From Coenobita brevimanus (lineage: Eukaryota; Arthropoda; Malacostraca; Decapoda; Coenobitidae), in NCBI GenBank assembly GCA_032717465.1, contig CM064632.1, forward strand, positions 28,438,578 through 28,502,577: DNA of 64,000 nt, written 5' to 3'. The notes under the pieces were generated by a model, which was given only the letters and a program-made list of their open reading frames with translations, was not told where the DNA came from and made no database searches. A program made the translations under genes and the position numbers. This document shows, one piece after another, positions 30,901-41,636 of this stretch; within the stretch, counting starts at the first letter, position 1; each line of letters begins with the position of its first letter.

Positions 30901-31699
30901 TAAAAACAGATCCAGCATACGCAAGCAGTATTTTATTGTGAAGGGCCAGTCACAATCACATGCATGCGTGACTGACGAGGAAAGCGTTCACACCTTCCCC
31001 CCGACCGCAACACTCAACCATCACTTTGTAATCCACGTCCCTAATTAAGTTTAAAATGGAAAATGACGGGAGAAGAGAGGCAGACACTGGACAGCAGACA
31101 TGGGGTCTGTTACTGGGTTTCTGTTACTATTACTCTTAATTTCAATTGCTCTATTATATTACTCTTACAGTTACTTTAGTGGTCATCTATTACTTTTACG
31201 TGGTCATCTATTAGTATTACTATTACTATTAATATATTATTTATGATAACAGTACCGGTATTAATTAAATTGAAATTGTTTTTTTATTTTCATTATCGTT
31301 TTGGAGGCTGTTCCTCTGAATGCACAAGTGTGTCTAGATCACCTGGTGGCCTGTTGACCACTCTCCATTCTGCACGGTCTCCTGTGGTGTACCTGCAACT
31401 TGGACAGCAGCCAACAGGTAACCAAGGTGAGAAGGCTGTGTTTATTGATTATGGTAAACGGTATTAAAGAAGTGTCTGTAATGGGAAAGTAATATACAAT
31501 TATCTATTACTTTGCCTTCTATTACTATTACAATTACTATTACAGCCGGGAACTTGTGATCTATTACTATTACTATTACTTTGAAAACCCTGTAATAGTC
31601 TATTACTATTACTATTACATATTACTATTACCCCGTGTCCGCTGGACAGTGTTAGAAATACAGTGCTACTATTATTATAACTCAAGGTAGGTATACATC
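30901..31699. other. No gene recognised; TTACTA-rich 31115-31640
   Basis: Degenerate CTATTACTATTACT words form two patches (31115-31225 and 31500-31635). They give asparagine/serine-rich minus-strand frames that are not genes. Confidence 0.55.
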
Positions 31700-31875
31700 C
31701 ACTCTGTTCACCATAACTTGGGTTATGATTGCCGTCTGTTCATCTTCACCGCAGTGTTGTAACGGAATTTAGCACTAGAATTTGATGCAAGTCACAAAGA
31801 AGTGCAGTGGAAACGATTGTAGTGTCGTTGTATTGTTGTCTTATTTGGCCATTGAGCTTGAGGATAGAGGTTGTG
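31700..31875 (-). mobile_element. MITE-A copy, diverged
   Basis: CTCTGTTCACCATAACTTGG at the left end, with GATGCAAGTCACAAAGAAG and TGTCTTATTTGGCCATTGAG in the body, aligned with the 29.7-kb copy. The right inverted end is not recognisable. Confidence 0.72.
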
Positions 31876-32100
31876 TATGACCACAAAAACCGTGATTAAT
31901 TTCATTAAGAGATCTCTTCATTCATTAAGAGAATTTAATCTAGGATAATTAACTGATAATCTTGTAATCCATTTAATTATTGCCCTTAATTAAATGTGGC
32001 CAATTATCTAGCTGTCCATCTATCTCTCTCTCTTTTTCCAACTACAAACTGAGACGTGTGTGTGTGTGTTTATTTATATACCGGTATATATCTACAGTAT

Positions 32101-32168
32101 ATCTATCTATCTGTCTGTCTCTCTGTCTGTCTCTCTCTCTCTCTGTCTGTCTCTCTGTCTGTCTCTCT
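32101..32168. repeat. TCTG/TCTC microsatellite
   Basis: A mixed TCTA, TCTG and TCTC tetranucleotide run. Confidence 0.93.
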
Positions 32169-32679
32169 AATATGAGGGCCGTGAGGCAGGGAAGCATCTT
32201 TTTGTTTACCCGTCCTATGAAGGCCGATCGAATAATTGAAAATTGAATTTTCATGTCCACAGAGTTTTGAAACTTTGGTAGAAGTTACCCCATGTGCACC
32301 AACATACACCGGTGGTAGCAGAGAGTATTCCTGTACAGTGCTGAATATCTATTTATTTAATCAACTGTCTATGTCTGTATCAGTATATGTCCGTGCCTTA
32401 TTTGTGAAACTATATTTATCTCTCTGTATCTATCTTACTCTTTGCATGCATTATCTATATATCTTTCTACATGTCTGTGTATTATAAATCTCTCTGTCTA
32501 TATATAAAAATATCTGTTTCTGTATCATTCGTCTCTCTCTGTATTTTTATAAAGGCTGTCTGTTTATCTTTTTAATGTCAGGTGTCATCATGATGGGCTG
32601 GCCAGGAATAAATCGTCTCCACATCTCCCTGTCCTCGGCCATCACCCTGCCCTCCTTCCATATCATACCACACACTTTC
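32169..32679. other. No gene recognised; TCTA/TCTG-rich
   Basis: Scattered TATCT, CTGTCT and ATATATC words, with short frames only. Confidence 0.45.
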
Positions 32680-32935
32680 ATAAACCCCTCCACCACCACT
32701 CTCTTTCATGTACCACTCCACCTTAACACCCTATTTCATACCCCTCCACCACTCCATTCTCATGTATCCCTCCACCACATCACTCTCATATACCCCTCCA
32801 CCACACCACCCTCTTTCATATACCCCTCCACCACACCACTCTCTTTCATGTACCCTTCCACTACACCACTTTCTTTCATATACCCCACCACCACTCCACT
32901 ATCATTTATATACCCCTCCACCACATCACCCTATT
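32680..32935. repeat. About 30-bp C/T/A-rich minisatellite
   Basis: Units of the form CCCCTCCACCACACCACTCT plus CTTTCATATA recur about eight times with moderate divergence. The embedded open frames (Ser/Thr/Pro-rich) follow from the repeat. Confidence 0.88.
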
Positions 32936-33307
32936 AGCCCCACGCATGTGGGAATACTTAGCCTTTTAAGCAACGTTGACGACTCTGTTAATTTATTCTT
33001 CATGGCTCTTGTCCTCGACAAACACGTCCAATTACCAGTGAAGTTGGAGTAGCTTCCTTTCTGTTTCTAAGGCCTGTGTTCTGGTCAGTTCATTAGATTT
33101 TTTAGCGTTTGTTTCCTTCTATGGATGTATCTTTTTTTTTTCTAATGCTAAGGTGGGTCCACACCAAATGCTAAGAGGCTCTAAATAGTAGCAGTAATAG
33201 TCTGAGAGTAGGAAAAACAGGATATAAATAAATCTGTATGTTTGACGGCAATAAAATGGAAGGACAATGGGACGCTCTAGTTATCTCCTCCGTCTTAACC
33301 TCGCCCA
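32936..33307. other. No gene recognised
   Basis: Mixed sequence with a short T run at 33131-33140. Confidence 0.4.
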
Positions 33308-33308
33308 C

Positions 33309-33344
<36 letters not shown>

Positions 33345-33384
33345 CATTTTGAGGACGTAAGAGAGAGAGAGAGAGAGAGAGAGA
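33308..33384. repeat. (TG)n and (GA)n microsatellites
   Basis: About 34 bases of TG, 17 bases of unique sequence, then about 26 bases of GA. Confidence 0.95.
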
Positions 33385-33519
33385 TACAAACCGAAAACTC
33401 AAATCAAAGAGAGCCCGTGTCGCCTTTGAAACATTTGTCATTCATAAATATAAATAAATTCATGTTGGCAATAGTATGACAAAGCGAGTTGCATTTGAGT
33501 ATTAAAAGTGGCTCAAGCC

Positions 33520-33520
<1 letters not shown>

Positions 33521-33563
<43 letters not shown>

Positions 33564-33584
33564 TCCTCCTCCTCCTCCTCCTCC
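33521..33584. repeat. (TTA)n-(CTC)n trinucleotide block
   Basis: About 41 bases of TTA followed by about 22 bases of CTC. Confidence 0.96.
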
Positions 33585-33670
33585 TAAGCTTATTACGCAT
33601 ATTGTGCCACTGTTCAGGTATCATAATTATATAAATATAGGTAATTTTAAATTTTTTTTGTATGCTGATT

Positions 33671-33787
<117 letters not shown>

Positions 33788-34009
33788 AAAGTTATCCTTG
33801 CATGTTTTATCGAAGTAGCTAATACACTCAGTAGATTAACATAATTTCCATCTCATCCTGCCTGCTATTCTCTGTCCATCTCTACTCACCCTCAGCTAAA
33901 CAAAACTAGTTAAACAAGTCTCACGATAGCTGGCATAGAATGGTAAAGTTGTCTCGACCATACGCTGGGTAATGTTAGTCTACTGTAGGCCTTTTATTCA
34001 AACTAGTCC

Positions 34010-34195
34010 AGGTATTGGTCCTTTGGCTCCTTATTTCACATAGCCTAGTGACAGAAAGTGAGCAATGCAGCTTCCTTTACTGGGCACTTCTTCACGACTA
34101 GTGGCACATTCTGCTGTTGACTTCTTATTGCAACTCAGCATTTGAGATGGAGAGATGGCGGTTTTAGGCCATGTTAAAGTTAAAGTAGTATATAA
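34010..34195 (+). mobile_element. MITE-A copy
   Basis: TTATTTCACATAGCCTAGTG, GGGCACTTCTTCACGACTAG, TTGCAACTCAGCATTTGAG and GAGATGGCGGTTTTAGGCC, ending CATGTTAAAGTTAAAGTAG. The left inverted end is lost. Confidence 0.82.
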
Positions 34196-34297
34196 ATAAC
34201 ATAGATTTCTTCGACAGCGAAATAAAGTCACGAGACGTTAACATTAGTCGAAACCCGATACAAGAGTTTTCCTGACCCTGAGTCGGTTTATGAAGGA

Positions 34298-34300
<3 letters not shown>

Positions 34301-34367
<67 letters not shown>
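34301..34367. repeat. (TC)n microsatellite
   Basis: A perfect run of about 67 bases. Confidence 0.98.
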
Positions 34368-34371
<4 letters not shown>

Positions 34372-34456
34372 TTTTGCCGGTTGTTCGAATATACTGTATA
34401 TAATTTTTAACTGCCTGTTGATATATATTGCATCTCGTCTTTATATCCGGGAGTGT

Positions 34457-34790
34457 ATTGTGTGTGGTGGTGGTGGTGGTGGTGGTGGTTGCGGTGGTGA
34501 TGATGGTAAGGTATTAGTAGTAGCAGAATTCGTAATAGTTGTATTCGTAGCAGCATCAGCAGTAATTGTAGTAGTAGTAGTACTACTACTGCTAGTAGTA
34601 GTAGTAGTACTACTGCTAGTAGTAGTAGTAGTAGTGAGAAGAGGATAGTAGTGGATGGTAGTCGTGGTTGTGGGTAATTGTGGCAGTGATTGTTGGTGGT
34701 GGTTGACCGATGATGATATGGGTGTTTGTAGTAGTGACTGGCTGTAGTGGTTGGTAGATGGTGGTGGTAGTGATGGTGGTTGGGTTTGTG
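34457..34790. repeat. GGT/GTA trinucleotide field
   Basis: GGTGGT (34463-34488), then GTAGTAGTA with an inverted TACTACTAC in the middle (34560-34635), then degenerate GGTGGTAGT to 34790. Confidence 0.9.
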
Positions 34791-34830
34791 AATCACAGAT
34801 AATTACGCATGGAGAGACTACGAGATTCTG

Positions 34831-34832
<2 letters not shown>

Positions 34833-34903
<71 letters not shown>
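34833..34903. repeat. (TA)n microsatellite
   Basis: A perfect run of about 71 bases. Confidence 0.98.
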
Positions 34904-34906
<3 letters not shown>

Positions 34907-35404
34907 ACAATTTGCTATTAAATTTGACTTTCGACTGCTGTGAACAAGATACATAGTTTTTGTTTACCTTGACTGTGAACAGCTGTGGCAGTTGATATTT
35001 TGATGTTACAACACTTATGCTTTACTGACACTTAATTGAATTAAAAAGGAGTCAGGTGAAGTGAAATATGGTTAACCTGGCCTTGAGAAAGCTAATGACG
35101 ACAATATTAACAGTTAGAAGCGTATGTCTCACTTCTAGCTGAATCAGATTGTGTTACGAAGCATTATTTCCTGAGAAGCTTAGTGGTGACAGTATCAACA
35201 CCGGCTTCTTTGGCTCACTCTCAGCCAAAAAAGAATCATCTGGTGTTAGTTGGAATTGAATGCTAGAGTTGTGCCGACCAGGAGATGGTTAATAATGGAA
35301 CACAAACAGGGATCTTGTTTAAAAAGGGACATATGATTGGAAATTCCATCTTAGCTTGAGCACGTAAATCGTAACAGCCATTCCCAGGTTACCCTCTTAG
35401 AGTT
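34904..35404. other. No gene recognised
   Basis: Unremarkable AT-rich sequence. Confidence 0.4.
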
Positions 35405-35690
35405 TTACCGGCGAGCCTCGAGTTGTACCGTAGAGATTCGAGTTGTACCGTAATGCCTCGAGCAGTATCGTAGATCCTCGAATTGTACCGTAGAGCCTCG
35501 AATTGTACCACAGAGCCTCAAGTTGTACCACAGAGCCTCAAGTTGTACCGTAGAGCCTCGAGTTGTACCATAGAGCCTCAGGTTGTACCGTAGAGCCTCA
35601 AGTTGTACCGTAGAGCCTCGAGTTGTACCGTAGAGCCTCAAGTTGTACCGTAGAGCCTCGAGTTGTACCGTAGAGCCTCGAGGATAGGCT
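35405..35690. repeat. 20-bp minisatellite
   Basis: About 14 copies of AGTTGTACCGTAGAGCCTCG with changes mainly at the two CpG sites (CCGTA to CCATA or CCACA; CTCG to CTCA). Confidence 0.95.
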
Positions 35691-35691
35691 A

Positions 35692-35815
35692 CCGTAGTCG
35701 AGTACAGTTAATGACAGAGGATCAGTCTACTTCCCTTGGTGGCATTACATGATAACCTCCTGTCACTTTGTGGGAATCGAACCTGTGCATGATCACTACG
35801 ACTGGCACATTCAAA
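35692..35815 (-). mobile_element. SINE-A partial copy carrying the B box
   Basis: The minus strand contains CACAGGTTCGATTCCCACAA. GGTTCGATTCC is a perfect tRNA B box. It is followed by GTAATGCCACCAAGGGAAG and GTACTCGACTACGGTAGCC, which align with the 7052-7235 copy. This copy best shows the tRNA origin of the family. Confidence 0.78.
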
Positions 35816-36096
35816 CCACAACAGCACAAGTTGCTTATCAAATTTCAGGTCCTGATTAACCTCCCAGCACGTAGTGAAGGAATTAACACCAGTACAGTGA
35901 CGTCTTTGCTAGTCTTACACTCCACAGAACGTTTTACTCAGCTCAGAAGAGAGATTTTCAACTGGCGAAGGTAGATATAACGTTAAATAATCACGTAAAA
36001 AAAACAAACGGATATTTGCTATGCTCCTATTACTTCGTCGGTAGTAGGAATAAACCAACACAGACGTAATCGTAATAATGATAGTGTCCTGCCGTA

Positions 36097-36289
36097 CTGT
36101 ACTCTATTACTCGAAGTTATCCTAAAATTGCCATCTTTCCATCATAAATACTGCGTTGGAACAATAGATTAAAGAAGTGCTGTGAAAAGGATGCAGAGCC
36201 ATAGCAGTGTGTGTTTCTGTCTCTGAGCTACGTGAAATAAGCTGCGAAAGGACGAAAATCTGGGCTAAGTTAGAGTAAAAATAGTATAG
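36097..36289 (-). mobile_element. MITE-A copy
   Basis: TACTCTATTACTCGAAGTTA then CCTAAAATTGCCATC at the left, and GGGCTAAGTTAGAGTAAAAA then TAGTATAG at the right, give inverted ends. The body contains TCTGTCTCTGAGCTACGTG, as in the other copies. Confidence 0.84.
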
Positions 36290-36299
36290 TTTCCCAAGT

Positions 36300-36640
36300 T
36301 GGCTAAAACTGTCTGCCTTTAACATGAGGAGGATAAAGCAGACATGTTAGAGTAAGCATAGTGTCCTGCATCCCTCCTTGAACTTTTACAGTACTAAGCC
36401 TAATAAAATTGTCTGTCAGTGGCAAGAATAAAATAAAACACCTCACTAGTAATTTTGTCTGAGCTGAGTACAACCGTCCATAAATAAAACAGATGCAATG
36501 GAAGTAAAGACATAGTGTCCTGCATCCTTCCCTCAGCATTTCCTCAGCTCAATAAAATCGTCTTTCGGTAACAGGTGTGGAATATAGCACGTCATGGCTA
36601 TAAAGATAGAGTTTCCTGCATCCCTCCCCCTTCCCCTCCC
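36300..36640. repeat. Imperfect tandem repeat, CATAGTGTCCTGCATCC units
   Basis: CATAGTGTCCTGCATCC begins units at about 36358 and 36513, and a decayed one (GAGTTTCCTGCATCCCTCC) at 36609. Each earlier unit runs on to CTCAATAAAATCGTCTTT-like sequence. Phrases such as ATAAAATTGTCTG recall the inverted words of family C. Confidence 0.65.
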
Positions 36641-36844
36641 TCTAAAATTTCCCTGCAACGAATTGACTCTGCCAATTTGGGTCCCGGAATGGCCGTCCAC
36701 TAGTACGCAATTTCGGCAGCTTCAACTGTTCTGCCTCCTCCTGTTTGTGCTGTTTGATGTGAGTACTGAGGGACGCTGTGTGTGGACTACGGTGCTGCCC
36801 TAGAACCCTTTGCCTCCATGCTGGGTAGTCCTGTTGTCTGGGTG

Positions 36845-37058
36845 GCTATGCTCTGTTCACCTTAACTTGACCCAGATTTTTGTACTTTTGCATGTTATTT
36901 CACGAAGCTCAGTGACACAGTAAGAGAGTGCTGCTTCTCTACATCCTTTCCATAGCACTTCTTCGCGAAAAGCGCTATATTCTACTATTATTGTTACATC
37001 TGAGCGCTCACGATCGATAGTTGGCAGTTTTAGGCTAGGATTAAGTGAAAAAGTATAG
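36845..37058 (+). mobile_element. MITE-A copy
   Basis: The left end CTATGCTCTGTTCACCTTAA plus CTTGACCCAGATTTTTG, and the right end GGCAGTTTTAGGCTAGGATT plus AAGTGAAAAAGTATAG. The limits CTATGC and GTATAG agree with the 29.7-kb copy. Confidence 0.87.
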
Positions 37059-37124
37059 CATGTGGGTAGGTTCTGCAGACTGCCCTTAGTTAGGCCAGGG
37101 TACTTAGCTTGTGTTGATTGGACT

Positions 37125-37745
37125 ATGTTACGTACGGTTAGGTGAGGTTGGGTTGGGTTAGGTAGGGTTCGGCTTAGAGTAGATTATGTTTACTAGGTTA
37201 TGTTGTATATGAGTGATAAGGGACTGTGTATTGTGTCGGGTTATAATGACGGTATGGTACGTAGGTGAGTTGCGCATAGTAAGAGTATTGGTCAGGGCTG
37301 AATAGTGTGTGGATAGTTTGTTTTATCAGCCATTGGGGAGAAACTATGTGTTACGCTCATGGGTGGGCTCTTAAGTCAGCACGTGGGAAGGTTCTGTTGT
37401 TGTGTTGTCCCTGTAGTTTGTCGGTTTAGTTAGGTTTTCCCACTTAGGTTTCCTTAGGTTAAGTTGTGATGGGTTTGGCTGAGTTAGATTAGGTTGTGTT
37501 GTGCTGAGTTAGGGTATGTTGTGTTGTGCTGAGTTAGGTCATATTGTGTTAAGTTAGGTTGTGCTGTGTTGTGTTCGGGTAGGTTGTGTTGAGTTAGGAT
37601 GTGTTGGGTTGGGTTGGGTTGAGTTAGGTTAGGTTGTGTTGTGTTGTATTGAGTTGAGTGGGTTGTGTTGAATTAGGCTGTGTTGGATTAGGTTATGCTG
37701 AGTTAGGTTAGGTTGTGTTGTGTTGCTGTGTTGAGTAGGCTGAGT
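37125..37745. repeat. Degenerate GGTTA/GGTTG pentamer tract
   Basis: The G/T-rich strand is dominated by AGGTT, GGGTT, TGTGTTG and GAGTTAGGTT with a loose five-base rhythm, densest at 37430-37745. It resembles TTAGG telomere sequence far gone in decay, mixed with TGTTG words. Orientation is opposite to the 3.27-kb CCTAA tract. A simple GT-rich origin is also possible. Confidence 0.65.
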
Positions 37746-37770
37746 TGTTTGATGTGGGTGGTGAGAGGGT

Positions 37771-38557
37771 CGCTTAGGCTCCTTTGTCGCTGTGTAAGGA
37801 GCGTATAATTATGTGGTACGTGGGTAGGTTTGGTTGTTTTTAGGCAGTACGTTTGCAGGTTGTAAAGTCTGTGCACGGGTAAGCTTACTGTATTTACCTA
37901 CGTGTTGGAAGCGTAGTACGAGGGTATGACACTAATTGGTATGCCCGATTAATTGGTTTGTGTACTGAGACGTCTAGACAATTAGCGTGTGAGACTGGGC
38001 CAGAGAATATGGAAGGAATCGTACAGGAATATTGCGTAGGAGATGAACGAGTGCAGAACACCCCGACTGAGATAGAGATAATATTAACTTTTCTGTTTTC
38101 TGAATCGATTAGCATGTGTAGTCAGTGTCAGAAAGATTTAAATAGGATACCTGTTCAGTACGATAAAGTCTTTTGCATGATATTCAGGCTGCATCTGGAT
38201 TTTTTTTTCTTATGCTCATAAAGGACTAACCAGATATCGAGGACTAAAAAAATACGTAGTTTTTATCATCTCTCCACCTCGCCCTCGCTCTCCCTGTCCT
38301 TCTTTCCAAGTCAGTCTCATACCCTCTCCTAGTCAGTTTCTCACCACCACCACCACCAGCATCTCTATCAACATCCTTTTACCTTTTGAGTACTTTGCCA
38401 ACTTTGAATGTTCACGTGGGTACTTTCGCACTTTTTTGTTCAGTGCAAAGTAGATTGATCCGTAGTATTTTTGTTTTTGCTTTTTCTAGACCATTTAATT
38501 CCCCTTCTTATAAACTTTTCGAATTGGAAGAGTTAGTTATAGATTCATTGACCTAAC

Positions 38558-38561
<4 letters not shown>
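37771..38561. other. No gene recognised
   Basis: Mixed sequence with (CAC)n at 38342-38358. An 87-codon frame at 37958-38221 has no recognised domain. Confidence 0.45.

Positions 38562-38595
<34 letters not shown>
38562..38595. repeat. Poly(T) run, 34 bases
   Basis: Long homopolymer. It could be the poly(A) tail of a minus-strand retrocopy, but no retrocopied sequence was recognised to its right. Confidence 0.9.
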
Positions 38596-38596
<1 letters not shown>

Positions 38597-38703
38597 GGTG
38601 GGGGCTCCTAACCTGAATTAATTTACAGAAGAAAGGATGAAATTGAAACAATGCCGCCAGACTGAAGGGATTATTGGGCAGTATTCTTATCTTTGGTGGC
38701 TCT

Positions 38704-38927
38704 GGCCCGTCTTTTCGCTGGGTAAGGAAGCTCCCTATCACCTCTTCCTTACCGATTTAATTTTGGGTAGGGCTGGGTAATATTGTTTTGTACATTATTT
38801 ATCCGGAGTATGGTGATATTAAAATTATTCAAGTAGCACGGAAGAGGATGGCAGGGTGTAATAAGCAAGATAAATCGCTTAGGAAGAGGTGTTAGGGAAT
38901 TTCCTTAGCTGACGAGAATTTGGGCCT
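38704..38927. mobile_element. MITE-B copy
   Basis: The left end GGCCCGTCTTTTCGCTGGGT with AAGGAAGCTCCCTATCACC, and the right end AAATCGCTTAGGAAGAGGTG with GACGAGAATTTGGGCC. Internal GTGTAATAAGCAAGATAAAT is the presumed ancestor of the 27-bp minisatellite unit. Confidence 0.85.
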
Positions 38928-38999
38928 CTATCACCTGCTCCCTATCAGTTTCTCACTCCATATTGCACTTGTATGTTCGCCTGGCTGATGTTCTTGCAA

Positions 39000-39204
39000 T
39001 TTGTTTCAGTATCTCGGTGTTAGTATCCGTAGCATCTGTTTCGTACCGATTTATTTTGCATGTTACAATTTCACCTTCACTTGTATGTCAATATCTTTTT
39101 AATATCGAAATCCCTTCCCCCAATAACCCATAAAAAGGGTGCTAAGGATTAATATGCAGAATAAATTGCTAAAAAATATAAAATACGGAATCCCCAAAGT
39201 AGCT
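39000..39204. mobile_element. MITE-B truncated copy
   Basis: CGTACCGATTTATTTTGC at the left and GGATTAATATGCAGAATAAA with TTGCTAAAAAATATAAAATAC at the right. Both outer ends are eroded. Confidence 0.65.
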
Positions 39205-39324
39205 TAGTCTCGTATTCTCGCCGGTAAAGGTAACTCCCAAACTTCTTTTCCTAGGCGATTTATTTTGGTTATTACTCGTTATTAACCTCTCTGTGTCATT
39301 TAATTCATTCATATATTACCATAC

Positions 39325-39455
39325 TCTCTCTATCTGTCTATCTATAGCCCAGCGCCCTAATCCTGCGAAGGGTAGCCGCAGACAAAACACCTCCAAGTCG
39401 CTCTGTCACCCACCATTTGACTGCCCTCCCCCAAGCTCACTCCCACCGTGTCCAA
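39325..39455 (-). mobile_element. LINE 3' tail fragment nested in MITE-B
   Basis: TCTATCTATAGCCCAGCGCC, TGCGAAGGGTAGCCGCAGAC and CCTCCAAGTCGCTCTGTCAC match the 3' end of the LINE at 15850-16694 closely. About 130 bases remain, including the tetranucleotide tail. Confidence 0.85.
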
Positions 39456-39504
39456 AAATGAATCCCTATGGAACAGGTGCTAGGGAACTTCGTTGACCGA
39501 CAGA

Positions 39505-40392
39505 GAATATCAAGGCGTAATATGCAGAACAGAATATCAAGGCTGCAGAACAGAGCAGAATATCAAGGCGTAATATGCAGAACAGAATATCAAGGCTGCA
39601 GAACAGAGCAGAATATCAAGGCGTAAAATGCAGAACAGAATATCAAGACGTAATATGCACAACAGAATATCAAGGCGTAATATGCACAACAGAATATCAA
39701 GGCGTAATATGCACAACAGAATATCAAGGCGTAATATGCACAACAGAATATCAAGACGTAATATGCACAACAGAATATCAAGGCGTAATATGCACAACAG
39801 AATATCAAGGCGTAATATGCACAACAGAATATCAAGACGTAATATGCACAACAGAATATCAAGGCGTAATATGCACAACAGAATATCAAGGCGTAATATG
39901 CACAACAGAATATCAAGACGTAATATGCACAACAGAATATCAAGGCGTAATATGCGCAACAGAATATCAAGGCATAATATGCACAACAGAATATCAAGGC
40001 GTAATATGCACAACAGAATATCAAGGGGTAATATGCGCAACAGAATATCAAGGGGTAATATGCGCAACAGAATATCAAGGCGTAATATGCACAACAGAAT
40101 ATCAAGGCGTAATATGCACAATAGAATATCAAGGCGTAATATGCAGAACGGAATATCAAGGCGTAATATACAGAACGGAATATCAAGGCTTATGCAGAAC
40201 AGAATATCAAGGCGTAATATGCAGAACAGAATATCAAGGCGTAATATGCAGAACAGAATATCAAGGCGTAATATGCAGAACAGAATATCAAGGCTTATGC
40301 AGAACAGAATATCAAGGCGTAATATGCAGAACAGAGTATCAAGGCTTATGCAGAACAGAATATCAAGGCGTAATATGCAGAACAGAATATCA
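39505..40392. repeat. 27-bp minisatellite, about 33 copies
   Basis: The unit begins CAAGGCGTAATATGCACAAC followed by AGAATAT. Central copies (39650-40130) carry CACAAC, the outer ones CAGAAC. Shorter variants (CAAGGCTTATGCAG; CAAGGCTGCAG) lack a few bases near both ends of the array. Unit length divisible by three produces long frames on both strands with no coding meaning. Confidence 0.95.
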
Positions 40393-40550
40393 CTACGCTG
40401 ACGGGAATGCGGCTCTTACGGGACTAACCACTTCACCCCCATGACGCGTGTGTGTGTTGCTGTATTCTCGCTACCCCTTCACGATTTTCTCAAGTTCTGG
40501 AGAAAGTCTAGTGACGGGGTTGGGAACAGTCTGCATTAACGCATTCACAA

Positions 40551-40586
<36 letters not shown>

Positions 40587-40587
40587 A
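40551..40587. repeat. (CT)n microsatellite, interrupted
   Basis: A CT run of about 37 bases with one CTTT interruption. Confidence 0.95.
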
Positions 40588-40679
40588 CCGGAATAAAGTC
40601 ATCTTTTCATAGCAAGAATACAAAGAAAAAAAAAAACGTCATTAGATTGGGGATGTTTAAGGTGTACTGCACACTAATG

Positions 40680-40953
40680 ATTAACTATTATAGGAAGAGG
40701 TATCAGGAAGCCTCCTAAGTCCATGAGAACAGGTGTACCGTATAACATAAGGAAGCTGCTAAGCCCCCTAGAGCAGGTGTAATAGTAAATAAGGAAAGGA
40801 GGTGTTGGGGAGCCTAGTAAATGCACTGTGCAATAAACAATAATTTCATAGTAAAGAAGACGAAAGCAATGGTGCCAGGGAGCATCCTAAGTCGAACAGA
40901 ACAGGTGTACTCTGCGGTAAAGAATACATAATCTAAGGAAGCTGTATCAGGGA
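40680..40953. repeat. About 60-bp repeats derived from a MITE-B end, left part
   Basis: Units share TAAGGAAG, GGTGT or TGTATCAGGGA, AGCCTCCTAAGTCCA and GAGAACAGGTGTA. These words match the right end of MITE-B (AAGGAAGAGGTGTTAGGGA). About five diverged units. Confidence 0.75.
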
Positions 40954-41636
40954 CCCCACTCGCAGTCCACCTCTCGCCGAGGCAACACCTCCACCGCTGT
41001 TCCCGGCGGGACCAGCTCTCCACAGCAGCCGCACCAGCCAAGGGGCGGGCCTGTCCTCTCCACCGTCGGGAGTGCCCCGGTCAGCCCATCAGGAGATGTA
41101 GGCCGTCCGCCCTTTCCATGGCCGACCGCCATTCCTCCGATTCTACCTTGACCGGGGTTGTGCCCCTTGTGTCCACCAGGACTGGGCCTACCCTCCACGC
41201 CACCACCTGCTGCTGTGGAGAGCTGGAGCGAGTCCGATGGGGGTTGAGGGCAGAGTTCGGGACTTCGACCTGAGCTTCGGCGCCCTTACCATCGGCGCCG
41301 TTTTGCACATCGCTCTTTCGTCCCACTCTGCCCTCTTTTAACATCCGAGCAGCCAGCCGCATTCCATCAGCGAGTCGTTTGGGGGTTCGACCTGAGCAAG
41401 CCGGCGCCCTCTCCATCGGCGCCGTGCTGTCTACCGCTCTCCCCCTTGCCTCCACGATCATCGGGTTGTTCTCCATCGCCGCCTCGTTCCCTTCCTCTGC
41501 CGCCCTTGCCCTGTCTGCACGTCTTCGTCCCTGCTTTGCTCCTGTCTAGGAGCTATTTCGCCACTCTCTGACGGGCTCTCAGTTTGCCCGTTCCCCACCA
41601 CGTTGTGGGGAAAATATACAAACAAACAACAATCAG
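40954..41636 (+). mobile_element. GC-rich retroposon-like insertion of about 680 bp
   Basis: This block is much richer in G+C than its flanks and splits the 60-bp repeat array. The 11-base sequence ATCAGGGACCC occurs at both edges (about 40947 and 41631), as a target-site duplication would. Its plus-strand right end is A-rich (GGGGAAAATATACAAACAAA), preceded by a CCCCACCACGTTGTGGGG hairpin, so a plus-strand retroposon is the likeliest reading. Open frames on both strands (for example 41081-41476 minus) show no recognised domain. The element family was not identified. Confidence 0.6.

Larger units (their letters stand above)
39205..40412. mobile_element. MITE-B copy expanded by an internal minisatellite and a LINE insertion
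   Basis: The left end is GTCTCGTATTCTCGCCGGTA with CTCCCAAACTTCTTTTCC and GCGATTTATTTTGG. A LINE tail (39325-39455) interrupts the body. Then GAACAGGTGCTAGGGAACTT and GACAGAGAATATC resemble a right end, but the minisatellite starts there. A second right-end-like sequence, CTGACGGGAATGCGGCTCT, lies at about 40395. The array therefore sits inside, or at the edge of, the MITE. Confidence 0.7.

Noticed and set aside
38562..38595. Poly(A) tail of a minus-strand processed pseudogene
   Set aside because: No retrocopied coding sequence is recognisable to the right of the T run and no target duplication was found.
39505..40444. Long open frames on both strands over the 27-bp array, and its CRISPR-like look
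   Set aside because: The unit is a contiguous tandem repeat without variable spacers, and no cas genes occur; the frames are due to a period divisible by three.
41081..41476. A 131-codon minus-strand gene
   Set aside because: It overlaps open frames on both strands inside the GC-rich insertion and has no recognisable motif.
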